Positions 1 to 9,997 of a stretch of DNA of 64,000 bases are shown in pieces (within the stretch, counting starts at the first letter, position 1; each line of letters starts with the position of its first letter). The notes beneath the pieces are model-generated. The model was not told the origin of the DNA and did no database searches. It saw only the letters and a list, made by a program, of their open reading frames with translations. The stretch is taken from NCBI RefSeq assembly GCF_003718735.1, contig NZ_CP033460.1, forward strand, positions 1,054,001-1,118,000, in the 5' to 3' direction. Made by a program: the position numbers and the translations under genes. This DNA comes from Staphylococcus debuckii (lineage in GTDB: Bacteria; Bacillota; Bacilli; Staphylococcales; Staphylococcaceae).

Positions 1-923
1 TGCTAGCATTTTATTTTTACAGAGATTCTTCTGATATTCAGTATTCACTGATGCAGGGATTCTTTGTAGCAATTTCATCGACGACAAATGCAGGTTTAGA
101 TATTACCGGCAATTCTCTTATTCCATATGCTGATGATTACTTTGTACAAACTATTGTCATGTTCTTAATTACTTTAGGATCAATTGGCTTTCCTGTGTTG
201 CTTGAAGTCAAAGCCTATATTAAAAATAGAATTCCGAACTTTCGTTTCTCACTCTTTGCTAAGATTACAACGATTACCTATTTGGCCTTGTTTGCACTCG
301 GCACAATTGTAATCTTGTTATTAGAAGCGAACCATGCTTTTCAAGGTTCAAGTTGGCATAAAGCATTGTTTTATGCGATGTTCCAGTCTACTACGACAAG
401 AAGTGCAGGTTTAGAAACCATCGTTATTACGCATTTTTCAGATGCAACCAACATTGTGATGGGCTTACTGATGTTTATCGGTTCTTCACCAAGCTCTGTA
501 GGCGGCGGTATTCGTACAACGACCTTTGCGATTCTGATTTTATTTATACTTAACTTCAGAAATGAAACAAATAGCACAACCATAAAGGTATTCAATCGTG
601 AAATCCAACCTTCAGATATTCAAAAAACCTTTACAGTCTTCGGAGTGGCTACGATATTAACATCTGTAGCAATCATTCTCACTTCAGCTTTTGAAGGAAC
701 TAAATTAACCTTCTTGCAAGTGTTCTTTGAAATCATGTCTGCCTTTGGTACGTGCGGACTCTCTCTTGGTGCCTCAAGTGACGGCAATGACTTAACCAAA
801 ATCATCTTGATGTTGCTGATGTTTATCGGTCGTGTCGGCCTCATATCCTTTATCATTATGATTGGCGGTCGAAAAGAACCCGTGATGTATCACTATCCTA
901 AAGAGAAGATACAAATTGGATAA
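1..923 (+). CDS. Ktr/Trk potassium uptake channel subunit, 3' part
   Basis: The reading frame is open from base 3, so this is the C-terminal part of a gene cut by the window edge. It encodes a multi-spanning membrane protein of the TrkH/KtrB superfamily, the K+-conducting subunit that works with a cytoplasmic RCK protein (KtrA/KtrC). Three filter-like P-loops are visible, STTNAGLD, TTRSAGLE and AFGTCGLSLG, each with the Gly that lines the K+ filter; the first of the expected four would lie upstream of the window. The stretch SSPSSVGGGIRTTTFA between loops matches the gating-loop region of the family. Whether it is KtrB or KtrD cannot be decided from this part. It ends 32 bases before a terminator. 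Confidence 0.88.
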   Translation, partial: LAFYFYRDSSDIQYSLMQGFFVAISSTTNAGLDITGNSLIPYADDYFVQTIVMFLITLGSIGFPVLLEVKAYIKNRIPNFRFSLFAKITTITYLALFALGTIVILLLEANHAFQGSSWHKALFYAMFQSTTTRSAGLETIVITHFSDATNIVMGLLMFIGSSPSSVGGGIRTTTFAILILFILNFRNETNSTTIKVFNREIQPSDIQKTFTVFGVATILTSVAIILTSAFEGTKLTFLQVFFEIMSAFGTCGLSLGASSDGNDLTKIILMLLMFIGRVGLISFIIMIGGRKEPVMYHYPKEKIQIG

Positions 924-955
924 TGACTTTTGAAAAAATAAATACGCTGCAGATG

Positions 956-1001
956 ATGCTCCTTATAGTGGCTTGGTGAAACTATAGGGAGCATTTTTTT
1001 G
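956..1001 (+). terminator. Rho-independent terminator after the Ktr gene
   Basis: A 14-base arm ATGCTCCTTATAGT pairs with ACTATAGGGAGCAT across an 11-base loop, followed by seven T. The arms resemble the hairpin downstream of atl at 26750-26802. Confidence 0.85.
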
Positions 1002-1121
1002 TTTATTAAGAAGGAAAATCGCGTGGTAGTTTCGGCTTGATAGGGTGAAATTGTATAGGTGGCCACAATGATATTCAATATTCAACCGCTCATTTTTACA
1101 CAAAAAATACAAATCATATAA

Positions 1122-1160
1122 ATAAGGTGCTAAGACATTCTTGAGGTCTTAGCACCTTAT
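1122..1160 (-). terminator. Hairpin ending the his operon
   Basis: A perfect 15-bp inverted repeat, ATAAGGTGCTAAGAC and its complement, with a 9-base loop lies immediately after the hisIE stop codon (minus strand). The T-tract is weak (TTATTTATAT), so efficiency is uncertain. Confidence 0.75.
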
Positions 1161-1163
1161 AAT

Positions 1164-1793
1164 TTACCATTCTTGCACATCTTGACGTTCTCCTTTGAAG
1201 TTGCCACTCTTCTGGTGTCTGGCTTGCAGTACTTTTTTGACATCTGCAATAGGAACGTCGCAGGCATGCAATAATACAAACAAATGATACAAGACATCTG
1301 CCGTTTCATTGGTCAATTCTTCACGGTCCGCTTTCATCGCAGCAATGACGACTTCGAAAGCTTCTTCACCGAATTTTTTGGTGATTTTTTCAATGCCTGA
1401 AGTTAATAGATAATGGGTATAGGACTTCTCGTCATCACTTTGAGCACGTGAAGCTACAATATCCTCTAGACTATCCACAAAGAACGGGATTTCCGTATTA
1501 AAGCAACTTGTAGATCCGGTATGGCAAGTAGGGCCTGCTGGTGTGACCTTGATCAAAAGGGTATCTTGGTCGCAGTCTAAGTGGATATCTTCAACATATT
1601 GGTAATGTTTAGAGCTTTCACCTTTTTTCCATAAACGGGCTTTACTGCGTGAATAAAACCAGCATACTTTATCACGCAAGGTAAGCTCATAAGCTTCTTC
1701 GTTCATATATCCAAGCATTAAGACTTGTTGTGTTTGATTATCTTGTAAGATTGCTGGAACTAATCCTTTAGAAAAATCTGGTTTTACAGCCAT
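1164..1793 (-). CDS. hisIE: Bifunctional phosphoribosyl-AMP cyclohydrolase / phosphoribosyl-ATP pyrophosphatase
   Basis: 209 residues, catalysing steps 2 and 3 of histidine synthesis: PRPP-ATP is hydrolysed to PR-AMP (HisE) and its ring opened (HisI). The HisI half occupies about residues 1-108 and shows the metal-binding pattern D73-C-D75-x-D77 plus C90 and C97 in PAGPTCHTGSTSCF. The HisE half, about 115-209, holds the EKITKKFGEEAFEVVIAA helix and the DLLYHLFVLL-like segment (here DVLYHLFVLL). The fusion is normal for staphylococci and bacilli. Its start overlaps the end of hisF by 10 bases, so it is translated as the last cistron of the his operon. Confidence 0.96.
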   Translation of the reverse strand: MAVKPDFSKGLVPAILQDNQTQQVLMLGYMNEEAYELTLRDKVCWFYSRSKARLWKKGESSKHYQYVEDIHLDCDQDTLLIKVTPAGPTCHTGSTSCFNTEIPFFVDSLEDIVASRAQSDDEKSYTHYLLTSGIEKITKKFGEEAFEVVIAAMKADREELTNETADVLYHLFVLLHACDVPIADVKKVLQARHQKSGNFKGERQDVQEW

Positions 1794-2548
1794 CTGACCT
1801 GCACTCCTTTTTCTTGTAAATAAGTTTTAACGGCGCCAATAGTAGTTTCTTGATCGTGAAAAATACTGGCAGCTAACCCCGCAGAGACGTCTGTTTCTTG
1901 AAAAAGATCTGCAAAATGCTGAGCATTGCCTCCGCCGCCTGAAGCAATGACTGGGAGATTAACCGCTTCATTTATCTTTTTCAACAACTGATGATCGAAA
2001 CCTTGTTTCACACCATCATAATCCATACTGGTTACCAACAATTCTCCGGCACCTAAAGCTTCTACTTGTCGCACCCAATCTAAAACTCGGATATCCGTCG
2101 GTTGCTTACCGCCATGTGTATAACAAAACCAATCATTACGAGCAGCTTCCCATTTAGCATCGATAGCGATACAAATGCACTGGGAACCGAATTTATCGCT
2201 TGCTTCTTTAATCAGAGAAGGTTGACGTAAAGCACTGGAATTAAGCGAAACTTTATCTGCACCGTGCTTTAGTAATGTTGAGATATCGGCTGTAGAACTG
2301 ATGCCGCCACCGATAGTCAAGGGAATAAATAATTTCGAAGCGGTTTCTTCAATGATATCCAGCATCATTTGGTGACCGTTCTCAGTTCGGGAAATATCGA
2401 GAAACACTAATTCATCTGCTAATTCTGCATTATAATAGGCAGCTAATTCCACAGGATCACCGATATCACGTAGACCTTTAAATTGTACGCCCTTCACGAC
2501 ACGACCGTCTTTTACATCGAGACAAGGAATAATGCGTTTCTTAATCAC
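1784..2548 (-). CDS. hisF: Imidazole glycerol phosphate synthase, cyclase subunit
   Basis: 254 residues. HisF and HisH together convert PRFAR and glutamine to IGP and AICAR. The TIM-barrel catalytic aspartates are visible: D11 in [10 protein letters not shown] and D130 in [10 protein letters not shown] chose the GTG start at 2548, which gives [12 protein letters not shown] as in the family; GGGAGG lies 7 bases upstream. The GTG overlaps the hisA stop in GTGA. A longer reading frame begins at 2563 but adds five residues not seen in relatives. Confidence 0.96.
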   Translation of the reverse strand: MIKKRIIPCLDVKDGRVVKGVQFKGLRDIGDPVELAAYYNAELADELVFLDISRTENGHQMMLDIIEETASKLFIPLTIGGGISSTADISTLLKHGADKVSLNSSALRQPSLIKEASDKFGSQCICIAIDAKWEAARNDWFCYTHGGKQPTDIRVLDWVRQVEALGAGELLVTSMDYDGVKQGFDHQLLKKINEAVNLPVIASGGGGNAQHFADLFQETDVSAGLAASIFHDQETTIGAVKTYLQEKGVQVRWL

Positions 2549-3249
2549 GTTAATCCCTCCCAAAAGCTTTCAGTATTAGCAGCTTTGCCGACAATAGCTG
2601 CTTGTACACCAGCTTGTTCTAATTGAGTTAAGTCTGCTTGGTTTCGGATACCCCCTGAAGCAATCACAGGCAGAGGAGTCGAATTTACTAATTGAGCAGT
2701 CAATTCAAAGTTAGGACCTTGCAACTTGCCATCTTTCGAAATATCAGTATAAATAATGCCGCCGAGAGGGAGGTGGTTAATCTTTTCAACAAAATCAAAT
2801 AAATTGATTCCAGTATTTTCTAACCAGCCGTTTATTTTAATTTCATCCACGAACGCATCTACAGAAATATAAATACGACCAGGATATTGCTCTGCAACAG
2901 CTTTTAACCATTTTGTATTTTGAATGCCTTTCGTGCCCACAATAATATATTGCGCCCCTTTGCTGAAATAAGTTTCAATTGTTTCAAGTGAGCGAATGCC
3001 ACCACCGACTTCGAAAGGTAAATGAGTTAATCCGACTAATTGTTCAATATAATCTGTTTCGATAGGTGTTTGTTGCTTGGCGGCAATTAAATCGATGACA
3101 TGAATACGAGTCACACATTTAAACTGGCTATAAAAGGCGACTGCTTCTTCTGCTGTTCTGGTCATCGCTTCTTTCGAGGTATAATCGCCTTCTGTTAATC
3201 TGACGCTGGTAGAATTAATAAGGTCGATTGCTGGCCAAATTTCAATCAT
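2545..3249 (-). CDS. hisA: ProFAR isomerase (HisA)
   Basis: 234 residues. HisA performs the Amadori rearrangement of ProFAR to PRFAR, directly before the HisHF step. It is a (beta/alpha)8 barrel related to HisF: D9 in IWPAIDLIN and D131 in [11 protein letters not shown] are at the positions of the catalytic aspartates, and the phosphate-binding motifs FEVGGGIRS and VIASGGIRN are present. It overlaps hisH by 8 bases and hisF by 4 bases, which suggests translational coupling. Confidence 0.95.
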   Translation of the reverse strand: MIEIWPAIDLINSTSVRLTEGDYTSKEAMTRTAEEAVAFYSQFKCVTRIHVIDLIAAKQQTPIETDYIEQLVGLTHLPFEVGGGIRSLETIETYFSKGAQYIIVGTKGIQNTKWLKAVAEQYPGRIYISVDAFVDEIKINGWLENTGINLFDFVEKINHLPLGGIIYTDISKDGKLQGPNFELTAQLVNSTPLPVIASGGIRNQADLTQLEQAGVQAAIVGKAANTESFWEGLT

Positions 3250-3823
3250 CTATAAAACCGCCTTTCAATGCTTGATTTAATATTTCCAACCCATAATCTC
3301 CGCTTTTTTCCGGATGGAATTGGATACCAATTTTATTTTGTGCTTGAACAATAGCAGTAACAGGCAGTCCATAATCTGCTGTCGCGATAATCGGAGCTTC
3401 AGTCTGTACATAATATGAGTGAATGAAGTAAACATCTTGATTAAGCAGAGGATGCTTACTTTCTAAATTGTTCCATCCTAAATGCGGCACTGGATAAGAT
3501 GTTTTAATCGGTACTACTTCACCAGGGATAATGCCTAATCCATTACTATCTCCTTCAGCACTGTGGTCGAACATTAGCTGCATTCCTAAACATATCCCGA
3601 TAAAAGGTTTGGAATTTTGCAATTCGATCAGAACTTGATCTAATCCTGATTGTCTCAAGGCTTGCATTGCGTCTTTAAAATGACCGACACCCGGCAGTAC
3701 AATATGAGAGCTTGAACGGATGACTTCAGGATTATCTGTTAAGACAGCTTCAAAACCCAAATGATGAATGGCGCGCTCAATATTCTTAATATTGCCGACG
3801 CCGTAGTCTACAATCGCAATCAT
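3242..3823 (-). CDS. hisH: Imidazole glycerol phosphate synthase, glutamine amidotransferase subunit
   Basis: 193 residues. This class I glutaminase releases ammonia and channels it to HisF. The nucleophile C78 sits in [12 protein letters not shown], and the H170/E172 pair in [10 protein letters not shown] completes the triad. The oxyanion-hole segment [11 protein letters not shown] is also present. The start overlaps the hisB stop in ATGA, and the end overlaps hisA by 8 bases. Confidence 0.96.
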   Translation of the reverse strand: MIAIVDYGVGNIKNIERAIHHLGFEAVLTDNPEVIRSSSHIVLPGVGHFKDAMQALRQSGLDQVLIELQNSKPFIGICLGMQLMFDHSAEGDSNGLGIIPGEVVPIKTSYPVPHLGWNNLESKHPLLNQDVYFIHSYYVQTEAPIIATADYGLPVTAIVQAQNKIGIQFHPEKSGDYGLEILNQALKGGFIDD

Positions 3824-4401
3824 TCAATCACACCTTTCGATGAAGGCACACCTTTGAATCCGTCGTCAGAGAGAGCGATTTTCAAGCTTCTTGCAAAAGC
3901 TTTGAATATCGCTTCAATTTCGTGATGCGTATTGCCACCTCGAATTAAATTGATGTGGGTTGTGAGGCGTGCATTAATGACCAGACCTCGGAAAAATTCT
4001 TCAACTAATTCCGTATCAAAGGTGCCTACTTTTTCCTTTGAAAATTGTGCATTAAAAGAAAGATAAGGGCGACCGCTGATATCAGTCACTACTCGTGCTA
4101 AGGTCTCGTCCATAGGAATATAGAAGCTGCCATAACGCGTAAAGGATTGTCGGTCTTTAATTGCTTCCAAGAGTAGTTGTCCTAGAACAATCCCAACATC
4201 TTCGGTGGTATGGTGATCATCTACTTCATTGTCGCCTTGCACTTCAATTTGACAGCTAATACCGCTATGAAAACTAAACAAAGTCAGCATATGATCTAAA
4301 AAGCCGACGCCTGTCTTAATCGAAGTTATTTGCTCGCCTGATAAATCTATAGAAATTTTAATAGAGGTTTCTTTCGTTTCACGTTGTTTGCTGTAATTCA
4401 A
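3820..4401 (-). CDS. hisB: Imidazoleglycerol-phosphate dehydratase
   Basis: 193 residues, converting IGP to imidazole acetol phosphate. The Mn-binding histidine motifs DDHHTTEDVG and GGNTHHEIEAIFKAF are intact. Start choice: the frame is open up to 4539, but that would bury 160 bases in hisC. A TTG at 4401 gives the family-like N terminus MNYSKQRETKET and has GGAG 8 bases upstream, inside the hisC coding end, so I use it. The protein then has the usual length of about 192-195 residues. hisC overlaps it by 23 bases. Confidence 0.94.
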   Translation of the reverse strand: MNYSKQRETKETSIKISIDLSGEQITSIKTGVGFLDHMLTLFSFHSGISCQIEVQGDNEVDDHHTTEDVGIVLGQLLLEAIKDRQSFTRYGSFYIPMDETLARVVTDISGRPYLSFNAQFSKEKVGTFDTELVEEFFRGLVINARLTTHINLIRGGNTHHEIEAIFKAFARSLKIALSDDGFKGVPSSKGVIE

Positions 4402-5383
4402 ATTGATCACTCCATTCTTTAACAATCTCTGATAATTGGTTGAGTTCTTGCTCGGTAGCAATAGAGTAGCGGACAGCTTCTGATAATAATGCTTCTTCGT
4501 AAAAACGAGGTTGGAAACCACGTGCCAATACGTATTCACCTAAATCACGTGCGTGAGTACCGTAAGTGAATACAAAGTTCGCTTTCGAAGGAATAACAGT
4601 CATTTTATCGTCTGCATATTGAGTGAAGATATCCTGCAACTTGCGACATAAGAAGCGCTGTTCTGCAAGCAAGTGTTCCACCCGAGTGTGATTTTTAAAG
4701 AGTGCCTCTGCTATGCGTAAAGATAAGGTGCTCATTGGATAGGGATGTGCCAAACGGTTCAATAATTGAATCGTCTCAGGTGTTGAGATGACAATGCCGA
4801 TACGTAAGCCTGCTAGAGCAAAAGCTTTGCTGAGTGTCTTCATGATGATGAGATGAGATTCAAGCGGTATTTCGTTAGGTTGTCCAAACTCGATATAAGC
4901 TTCATCTAAGACAAAGTAACTGCCTATACTTTTCAATTTGTCCCTAATCGCTTTTAAAAAGTCAGCAGAATATTGAATACCGGTCGGATTATGTGGAACG
5001 CTCATAATGAAAAAGGCAGGTCGGACTTCTTCAATGCGTGTCAAAATCGTTTCAAGAGAAAAACTGAAATCTGCTTTACATTCTACATATTCGATAGGGC
5101 GGTCGGTTTGTCGTGCAAACTCGGTATACATGACGAAATCCGGATTGAGCGCAAGCACAGGACCTTCAGGCAAAGCCAGCATACATTTCTGTATCCATTC
5201 ATCCGAGCCGTTCGCTGCTAATACTTGATTAGTATTTAAATGATAGAAATCAGCGTAGGCCTTTAAGAAAGCCTCATATTGTCCTTCCGGGTAGACTTTG
5301 AAATCAGAAGCGGCCACAATATCTGCTATTTCTGATGGGGTCAAGGCTGCTATAGGACTTTCATTCTGATTGATATAAATCAT
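4379..5383 (-). CDS. hisC: Histidinol-phosphate aminotransferase
   Basis: 334 residues, a fold-type I PLP aminotransferase making histidinol phosphate from imidazole acetol phosphate and glutamate. The Schiff-base lysine is K186 in MKTLSKAFALAGLRIG. Also present are the PLP-contacting SVPHNPTG, the aspartate in YFVLDEAYIEF, and the C-terminal phosphate-binding arginine region (VRYSIAT). It starts with ATG overlapping the hisD stop by 4 bases. Its place inside the his operon makes HisC much more likely than another class II aminotransferase. Confidence 0.94.
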   Translation of the reverse strand: MIYINQNESPIAALTPSEIADIVAASDFKVYPEGQYEAFLKAYADFYHLNTNQVLAANGSDEWIQKCMLALPEGPVLALNPDFVMYTEFARQTDRPIEYVECKADFSFSLETILTRIEEVRPAFFIMSVPHNPTGIQYSADFLKAIRDKLKSIGSYFVLDEAYIEFGQPNEIPLESHLIIMKTLSKAFALAGLRIGIVISTPETIQLLNRLAHPYPMSTLSLRIAEALFKNHTRVEHLLAEQRFLCRKLQDIFTQYADDKMTVIPSKANFVFTYGTHARDLGEYVLARGFQPRFYEEALLSEAVRYSIATEQELNQLSEIVKEWSDQFELQQTT

Positions 5384-6639
5384 TTTTCCTCCATCTCCTT
5401 CTTTGTTCTGACACGAACAGAAGCTTCGTGTTGATATAATCCTTCGTTATGCGCAATTTTCATGGCTCCCGACGCAAGTTGTTCGAAGGCTGGTTGGTCA
5501 AAGCTGATAACAGAATGACTGGTTAAGAAATCATTGACTGTCAACCCATTAGTAAAGCGGGAGGTTTGATTGGTCGGCAGCACATGACTGGGACCAGCAT
5601 TATAATCACCCAGCGCTTCTGGTGCATAAGAACCTAAGAACATCGCGCCTGCATATTTGATGTGATAAAGATATTGTTCAGGATTTTGCGTTTGAATTGA
5701 AAGATGCTCTGGTGCTACGAAATTTGCAATCTCAATAATCTCATCATTATCTTTTGCTAAGATTGCATAATGGAAATGCTGAATACTCGATTCAATAATC
5801 GCTTTACGCGGTGCATTCTGAATTGCTTCAGGCAATAGTGCTTCCACTTTTTCTAAAACTTTTTTACTAGTAGAAAGTATAAAAGTACGTGCATGTTCAT
5901 CATGTTCTGCTTGGGCCAGAATATCTTGGACGATAAATTCCGGTTCTGACGATTCGTCAGCAATAATCATAATTTCACTAGGACCAGCAATTTGATCGAT
6001 GCCGACATAGCCATACAACAATTGCTTGGCCGTTGCTACAAATTGATTGCCAGGTCCGACTATTTTATCGACCTTCGGAATGGTTTCGGTACCAAAAGCC
6101 AAAGCAACAATACTTTGTGCGCCCCCAACTTGATAGACATGATGGACACCTGTCAGCTGACAGGCAGCTAAAATACTTGGATTGACACCTTCTGGTTGAG
6201 GAGGTGTAACGACTACTATATTTTCTACGCCCGCTACTTGAGCTAAGGTAGCTGTCATCAATACAGTAGAAGGGTAGGCGGCTTTCCCGCCAGGCACATA
6301 GATACCGACACTTTCTATAGGGTGATATATTTGACTTGTATGTTTTCCAATGACATTTTCATGCTTTATCTTTTGCTGAAATGCTTTTATATTTTCATAA
6401 CTTTCTTCTAAGGCTGTGCGTAATTCAGACGAGATTTGATCTAAACTTTTTTCAATAGTTGCAGCAGGAACTTCTAGCTGATTAACTTCAACATGATCGA
6501 ACTCGCGGTTATATTGAAATAAGGCTGTATCTTGATTCAGTTTTACATTTTGGATGATGTCTTGAACACTATCTAATAAGTCTTGATTTGAAGCGGACGC
6601 TGTTTCGAATTGACGATAAAAATCTTGTTTATTGAGCAT
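5380..6639 (-). CDS. hisD: Histidinol dehydrogenase
   Basis: 419 residues, a zinc- and NAD-dependent enzyme that oxidises histidinol to histidine in two steps. Family motifs visible are [49 protein letters not shown] and the C-terminal [14 protein letters not shown]. The ATG at 6639 ([10 protein letters not shown]) is chosen over a longer frame to 6738, because the extra 33 residues lie within hisG and match nothing in the family. It overlaps hisG by 11 bases. Confidence 0.96.
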   Translation of the reverse strand: MLNKQDFYRQFETASASNQDLLDSVQDIIQNVKLNQDTALFQYNREFDHVEVNQLEVPAATIEKSLDQISSELRTALEESYENIKAFQQKIKHENVIGKHTSQIYHPIESVGIYVPGGKAAYPSTVLMTATLAQVAGVENIVVVTPPQPEGVNPSILAACQLTGVHHVYQVGGAQSIVALAFGTETIPKVDKIVGPGNQFVATAKQLLYGYVGIDQIAGPSEIMIIADESSEPEFIVQDILAQAEHDEHARTFILSTSKKVLEKVEALLPEAIQNAPRKAIIESSIQHFHYAILAKDNDEIIEIANFVAPEHLSIQTQNPEQYLYHIKYAGAMFLGSYAPEALGDYNAGPSHVLPTNQTSRFTNGLTVNDFLTSHSVISFDQPAFEQLASGAMKIAHNEGLYQHEASVRVRTKKEMEEK

Positions 6640-7246
6640 GAATAGAAACCCCCAGTTGCTGGATGAAATCCTCGATAGCTTGTGATTTACTGAAAAATGC
6701 GTGTTTATTAGTAATAAGACGTGCATTGATTTCTCCAATGCGTTCTCGTTCCTCTAGTCCGTTTGATTTGAGCGTAGTCCCGGTTTGTACAATATCTACT
6801 ATGGCATCTACCATATCCACTACAGCAGCCAATTCAACAGAACCAGATAAGCGAATAATAGTAACGTCTGTCCCTTTCTGGTTGAAATAATCACGTGTGG
6901 TCTTCACAAAGGTCGTGGCTACACGTTGTATATCTGTCGTCTGAGGCTTGGCTGCTACTGAAAAATGACACTGGCCAAAGGGAAGGTCAAGATAATTATT
7001 AATATTATGCTCCGGGCATTCCTTTAAAATATCGCTTCCAGTAATTCCGATATCTGCAATACCTTCTTCTACATAGGTTGGGACATCTGAACCTTTGACT
7101 AAGATGAATTTGATAGAACCAACAGTAATTTGAAGTTTACGTTCTCGCTGATTCAATGCCTCTGCCCAAGTAGCATTACCATTTTGTTCTAAAAATTGAA
7201 TAAAGTCTTTCAACAATCTGCCTTTACTGAGTGCCACTGTTAACAT
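6629..7246 (-). CDS. hisG: ATP phosphoribosyltransferase, short-form catalytic subunit
   Basis: 205 residues, the short HisG form that lacks the C-terminal ACT-like regulatory domain and depends on HisZ. It catalyses the committed step, ATP plus PRPP to PR-ATP. The start [10 protein letters not shown], the [21 protein letters not shown] segment and the PRPP loop [15 protein letters not shown] are all present. hisZ ends 12 bases upstream, consistent with stoichiometric production of the two subunits. Confidence 0.96.
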   Translation of the reverse strand: MLTVALSKGRLLKDFIQFLEQNGNATWAEALNQRERKLQITVGSIKFILVKGSDVPTYVEEGIADIGITGSDILKECPEHNINNYLDLPFGQCHFSVAAKPQTTDIQRVATTFVKTTRDYFNQKGTDVTIIRLSGSVELAAVVDMVDAIVDIVQTGTTLKSNGLEERERIGEINARLITNKHAFFSKSQAIEDFIQQLGVSIHAQ

Positions 7247-7258
7247 TCAAACCACCTC

Positions 7259-8089
7259 CTAGTCTAATTTAATTCCAAAGCCGAATCCTTCAATTTCACC
7301 AGCATAATGGCCGCCTGACATCACAGGTTCAGACTGATTATTAGTGAACAACTGCATGAAACTACCGATATAGTAAGATTTTGGCGGCATCGTCGTAATA
7401 TCTAAATGAATACTTTCAATACCGGCTCTTCTCAATTCCTCAGACCAACGTAAGAGCGACAAATAGGTTGGATGCTCATTTGGAATAAGAGACGGAATAT
7501 AATCAAGCTGCACATGTGTAGGTTGCTTTAATAAAGTTATCAATGGATGAGTTGGCGTTAAGCGTTGGCTTAATTCAGAAATGTTGCGTTCGTTAATTAA
7601 GTTTAAGATCTCAGGCGTTTGTTCTGATTGTGTTAAAAGTAAATCTAAGAGTTGATAATGACCGATAACAGCAAAGTCAACTGGTTGCTGCATCTCTTCA
7701 CGAACAAATTGCAACATGTATTGGAAACTAGTGAGCATGTCTTCATAAGAAGGATTGAATACTTCAATACCTAAATTACTATTGATATGCTCATTATTAG
7801 CAATAGGCCCTGCATATACAGCACGTTTGAAATTTAAATCATACGTTCGGGCATAATGCTGCAGCTGATCCGTCCAGTCATTTCTTAAGGCATAAAAATT
7901 TTGACCGTTTTTCCAAATACTGCGTGTACTCATACTTTCTAAATCATCTTGAGTCAATTGCTGCCAATTTAAGCGTTCAATAAAATGTAAATCAATTACT
8001 GTATAATCGTGATTTTGGAAATACTTTAAAAATTGATATTCTAATGCTTTTCTCCTCAACACTTTATCTTGGTACTCAATATAATCCAT
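7259..8089 (-). CDS. hisZ: ATP phosphoribosyltransferase regulatory subunit
   Basis: 276 residues, a HisRS-like paralogue without tRNA charging function. It activates short-form HisG and gives it histidine feedback inhibition. The aminoacyl-tRNA synthetase class II fold is recognisable from STRSIWKNGQNFYALRNDWTDQL, a motif-2-like arginine region, and the C-terminal SGGHYAGEIEGFGFGIKLD, which matches the HisRS glycine-rich loop. It is the first gene of the operon. At 276 residues it is shorter than the roughly 390-residue Bacillus form, as usual in staphylococci. I saw no T-box-like leader in the 268 bases upstream. Confidence 0.9.
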   Translation of the reverse strand: MDYIEYQDKVLRRKALEYQFLKYFQNHDYTVIDLHFIERLNWQQLTQDDLESMSTRSIWKNGQNFYALRNDWTDQLQHYARTYDLNFKRAVYAGPIANNEHINSNLGIEVFNPSYEDMLTSFQYMLQFVREEMQQPVDFAVIGHYQLLDLLLTQSEQTPEILNLINERNISELSQRLTPTHPLITLLKQPTHVQLDYIPSLIPNEHPTYLSLLRWSEELRRAGIESIHLDITTMPPKSYYIGSFMQLFTNNQSEPVMSGGHYAGEIEGFGFGIKLD

Positions 8090-8300
8090 TGCCGTCCCAC
8101 ACCTTTGCTTTTATTCTCTACCGAACTAAAGTAAAAATAAATTAATGACGTAATCATAGCATGAAAGAAAGGTGATTTCAATAGAAAACTCTGAATATTA
8201 ATAAAAATTAAAGCGGGTTTAATATGTGATGTTGAATCATATATTAGAAGTTGACTTTGTTGAAATTGAGAAGAGATAGGGTGAGGTAAAATAGCGATAG

Positions 8301-8335
8301 AAAAAACGACTAAGACTTTTAATAGTCCTAGCCGC
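8301..8335 (-). terminator. Terminator after the alpha/beta hydrolase gene
   Basis: On the minus strand CGGCTAGGAC pairs with GTCTTAGTCG (two wobble or mismatch positions), followed by TTTTTT. It lies 23 bases after the hydrolase stop codon. Confidence 0.8.
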
Positions 8336-8357
8336 TCTATTGAAAATAAGTTGATAT

Positions 8358-9173
8358 TTATTTTTTCAATGCTTCTAATAATAAACGGTTCACTTCATCT
8401 TTTTTCTCGAAGAACAATGCATGTCCTGCACCTTCAACTTTTGAAAGTGTATAATCAGGCGCTTCTTTTTCTAGATACTCAGAGAATTCGATAGGGCAAA
8501 CATGATCTGCTGTGCCGTGAATACCATATACTGGTAAATCTAATGATTTAATTTCTTCACGTAAATCTTCATCTCTCAATGATTCAGCAAGTTTAACTGT
8601 ACCGATTAAAGACGAAGTTAAAGTCATTGCATTGAAATATTGTTTATATTCATCTGAAACTTCAATATCTGAATTAAAGAATGAATCTTCACCAAAGTCG
8701 CCAATCGCTTTAGGTTGATCATCATTAATTTGCTCGATTAAAGCTGTAACATCTTCAGGTTTCAAGCCATATGGATAGCCGTCGCGTTGAACGAAACTAG
8801 GTCCAGCTGGTCCTAATAAGACCATTTTCTTCAAGTTCGAACTGTTATGTTTGACACCGTATTTCAAGGCTAATGCTCCGCCGACTGAAAATCCTACCAC
8901 TATAATATCTTTTAAGTTTAATTCATCTACAACCTTTTGAATGTCATCTGCAATAGTATCATAATCATAACCATCTGCTGCTCTGTCTGATAAACCAAAA
9001 CCACGATGATCAATGCCGATATAACGATAGCCGTTTTCTACAACGAAATCTGCTTGATATTCAAACATTGTGTTATTTGCTGGCCAGCCGTGTAAGAACA
9101 CCAATGGTTGACCTGAGCCGAAATCATCTACATTTAATGCAACTTCATCGCTTACTTGAATTCTATGTTTCAT
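8358..9173 (-). CDS. Alpha/beta-hydrolase, haloperoxidase/esterase-like
   Basis: 271 residues with an intact alpha/beta-hydrolase triad: nucleophile S96 in the elbow VGFSVGGAL, D223 in HGTADHVCP and H251 in GAGHALFFE. The oxyanion segment FLHGWPANN and DHRGFGLSDR place it in the family of non-haem chloroperoxidase-like esterases and lactonases. It has no signal peptide and is probably cytosolic. The true substrate cannot be read from sequence. It diverges from a TetR-family gene 195 bases away, which may control it. Confidence 0.85.
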   Translation of the reverse strand: MKHRIQVSDEVALNVDDFGSGQPLVFLHGWPANNTMFEYQADFVVENGYRYIGIDHRGFGLSDRAADGYDYDTIADDIQKVVDELNLKDIIVVGFSVGGALALKYGVKHNSSNLKKMVLLGPAGPSFVQRDGYPYGLKPEDVTALIEQINDDQPKAIGDFGEDSFFNSDIEVSDEYKQYFNAMTLTSSLIGTVKLAESLRDEDLREEIKSLDLPVYGIHGTADHVCPIEFSEYLEKEAPDYTLSKVEGAGHALFFEKKDEVNRLLLEALKK

Positions 9174-9368
9174 ATATTATTGCCTCCATTCGTTTATTGT
9201 ACAAAGATACTATACCCTTGCGTTACTTATGAGAAACTCAATCAATAGAGCATAGCAACTTCTTAGTATTATGTTAAAATATGAAAACAAGAAAACAAAA
9301 TTATTAAAATATTATGTGAGAATTAATACACAGTTATTTAAAATGTGGGTTGTAAGTGAGGAGATATA

Positions 9369-9914
9369 ATGAAAGAAGAAGATTTAAGAGTGATTAAAAC
9401 TAAAAATAATATTGAAAGTGCATTTTTAACTCTTTTTTATCAAAAAGAAATAGATAAAATTTCTGTTAAAGAAATCACATCAACAGCACAAATAGCGAGA
9501 AAGACATTTTATCTCCATTATATAGATAAATACGATTTGTTAGAAAAAATATTTATAAAAAGGTTAGAAGAACTAAGAGAAATTTGTCATACATTTAAAA
9601 TTGTTAATTTAAATTTGATAGTAGATGAATGGTTAAAGTTTTTTTATCAAAACCAAAAGTTTTATCGCACATTATTTGGTGATTATCATTTTAAAAAGAG
9701 CCGCCAGCAATTAATTCAATTTTTCAAAGAAGTATTAACAGAAGTAGTCTCCGAAGAAATATGCCGACAGAAAGCCTTGGATTATCATATGACCTTGAGC
9801 TTTCTTGGTCATGGTATAATTGGAATGGTTGACGAGTATATAGAAAATAATGAAAAGAATAAGGATGCAATCAGAAAACATATTATGACTTTATTGAATG
9901 CTTATAGAATTTAA
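9369..9914 (+). CDS. TetR/AcrR-family transcriptional regulator
   Basis: 181 residues. The N-terminal helix-turn-helix runs over about residues 10-55 and has the family signature ISVKEITSTAQIARKTFYLHYIDKYDLLEKI. The C-terminal part, about 85-175, resembles the ligand domain of short Firmicute TetR regulators (TetR_C_33/DhaS-like). GAGGAG lies 7 bases before the ATG. It is transcribed away from the alpha/beta-hydrolase, the usual arrangement for a local repressor and its target. The ligand is unknown. Confidence 0.85.
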   Translation: MKEEDLRVIKTKNNIESAFLTLFYQKEIDKISVKEITSTAQIARKTFYLHYIDKYDLLEKIFIKRLEELREICHTFKIVNLNLIVDEWLKFFYQNQKFYRTLFGDYHFKKSRQQLIQFFKEVLTEVVSEEICRQKALDYHMTLSFLGHGIIGMVDEYIENNEKNKDAIRKHIMTLLNAYRI

Positions 9915-9997
9915 GATAAGGAATAAGCTCTATAAAATAGTTACACATAAAACATAGTGAGCATTAATATTATTAAGAAACTAAGGAAGCGGACACC

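Noticed and set aside
4973..5228. Two plus-strand frames inside hisC
   Set aside because: They are shadows of the well-supported hisC gene and have no family resemblance or ribosome-binding site.
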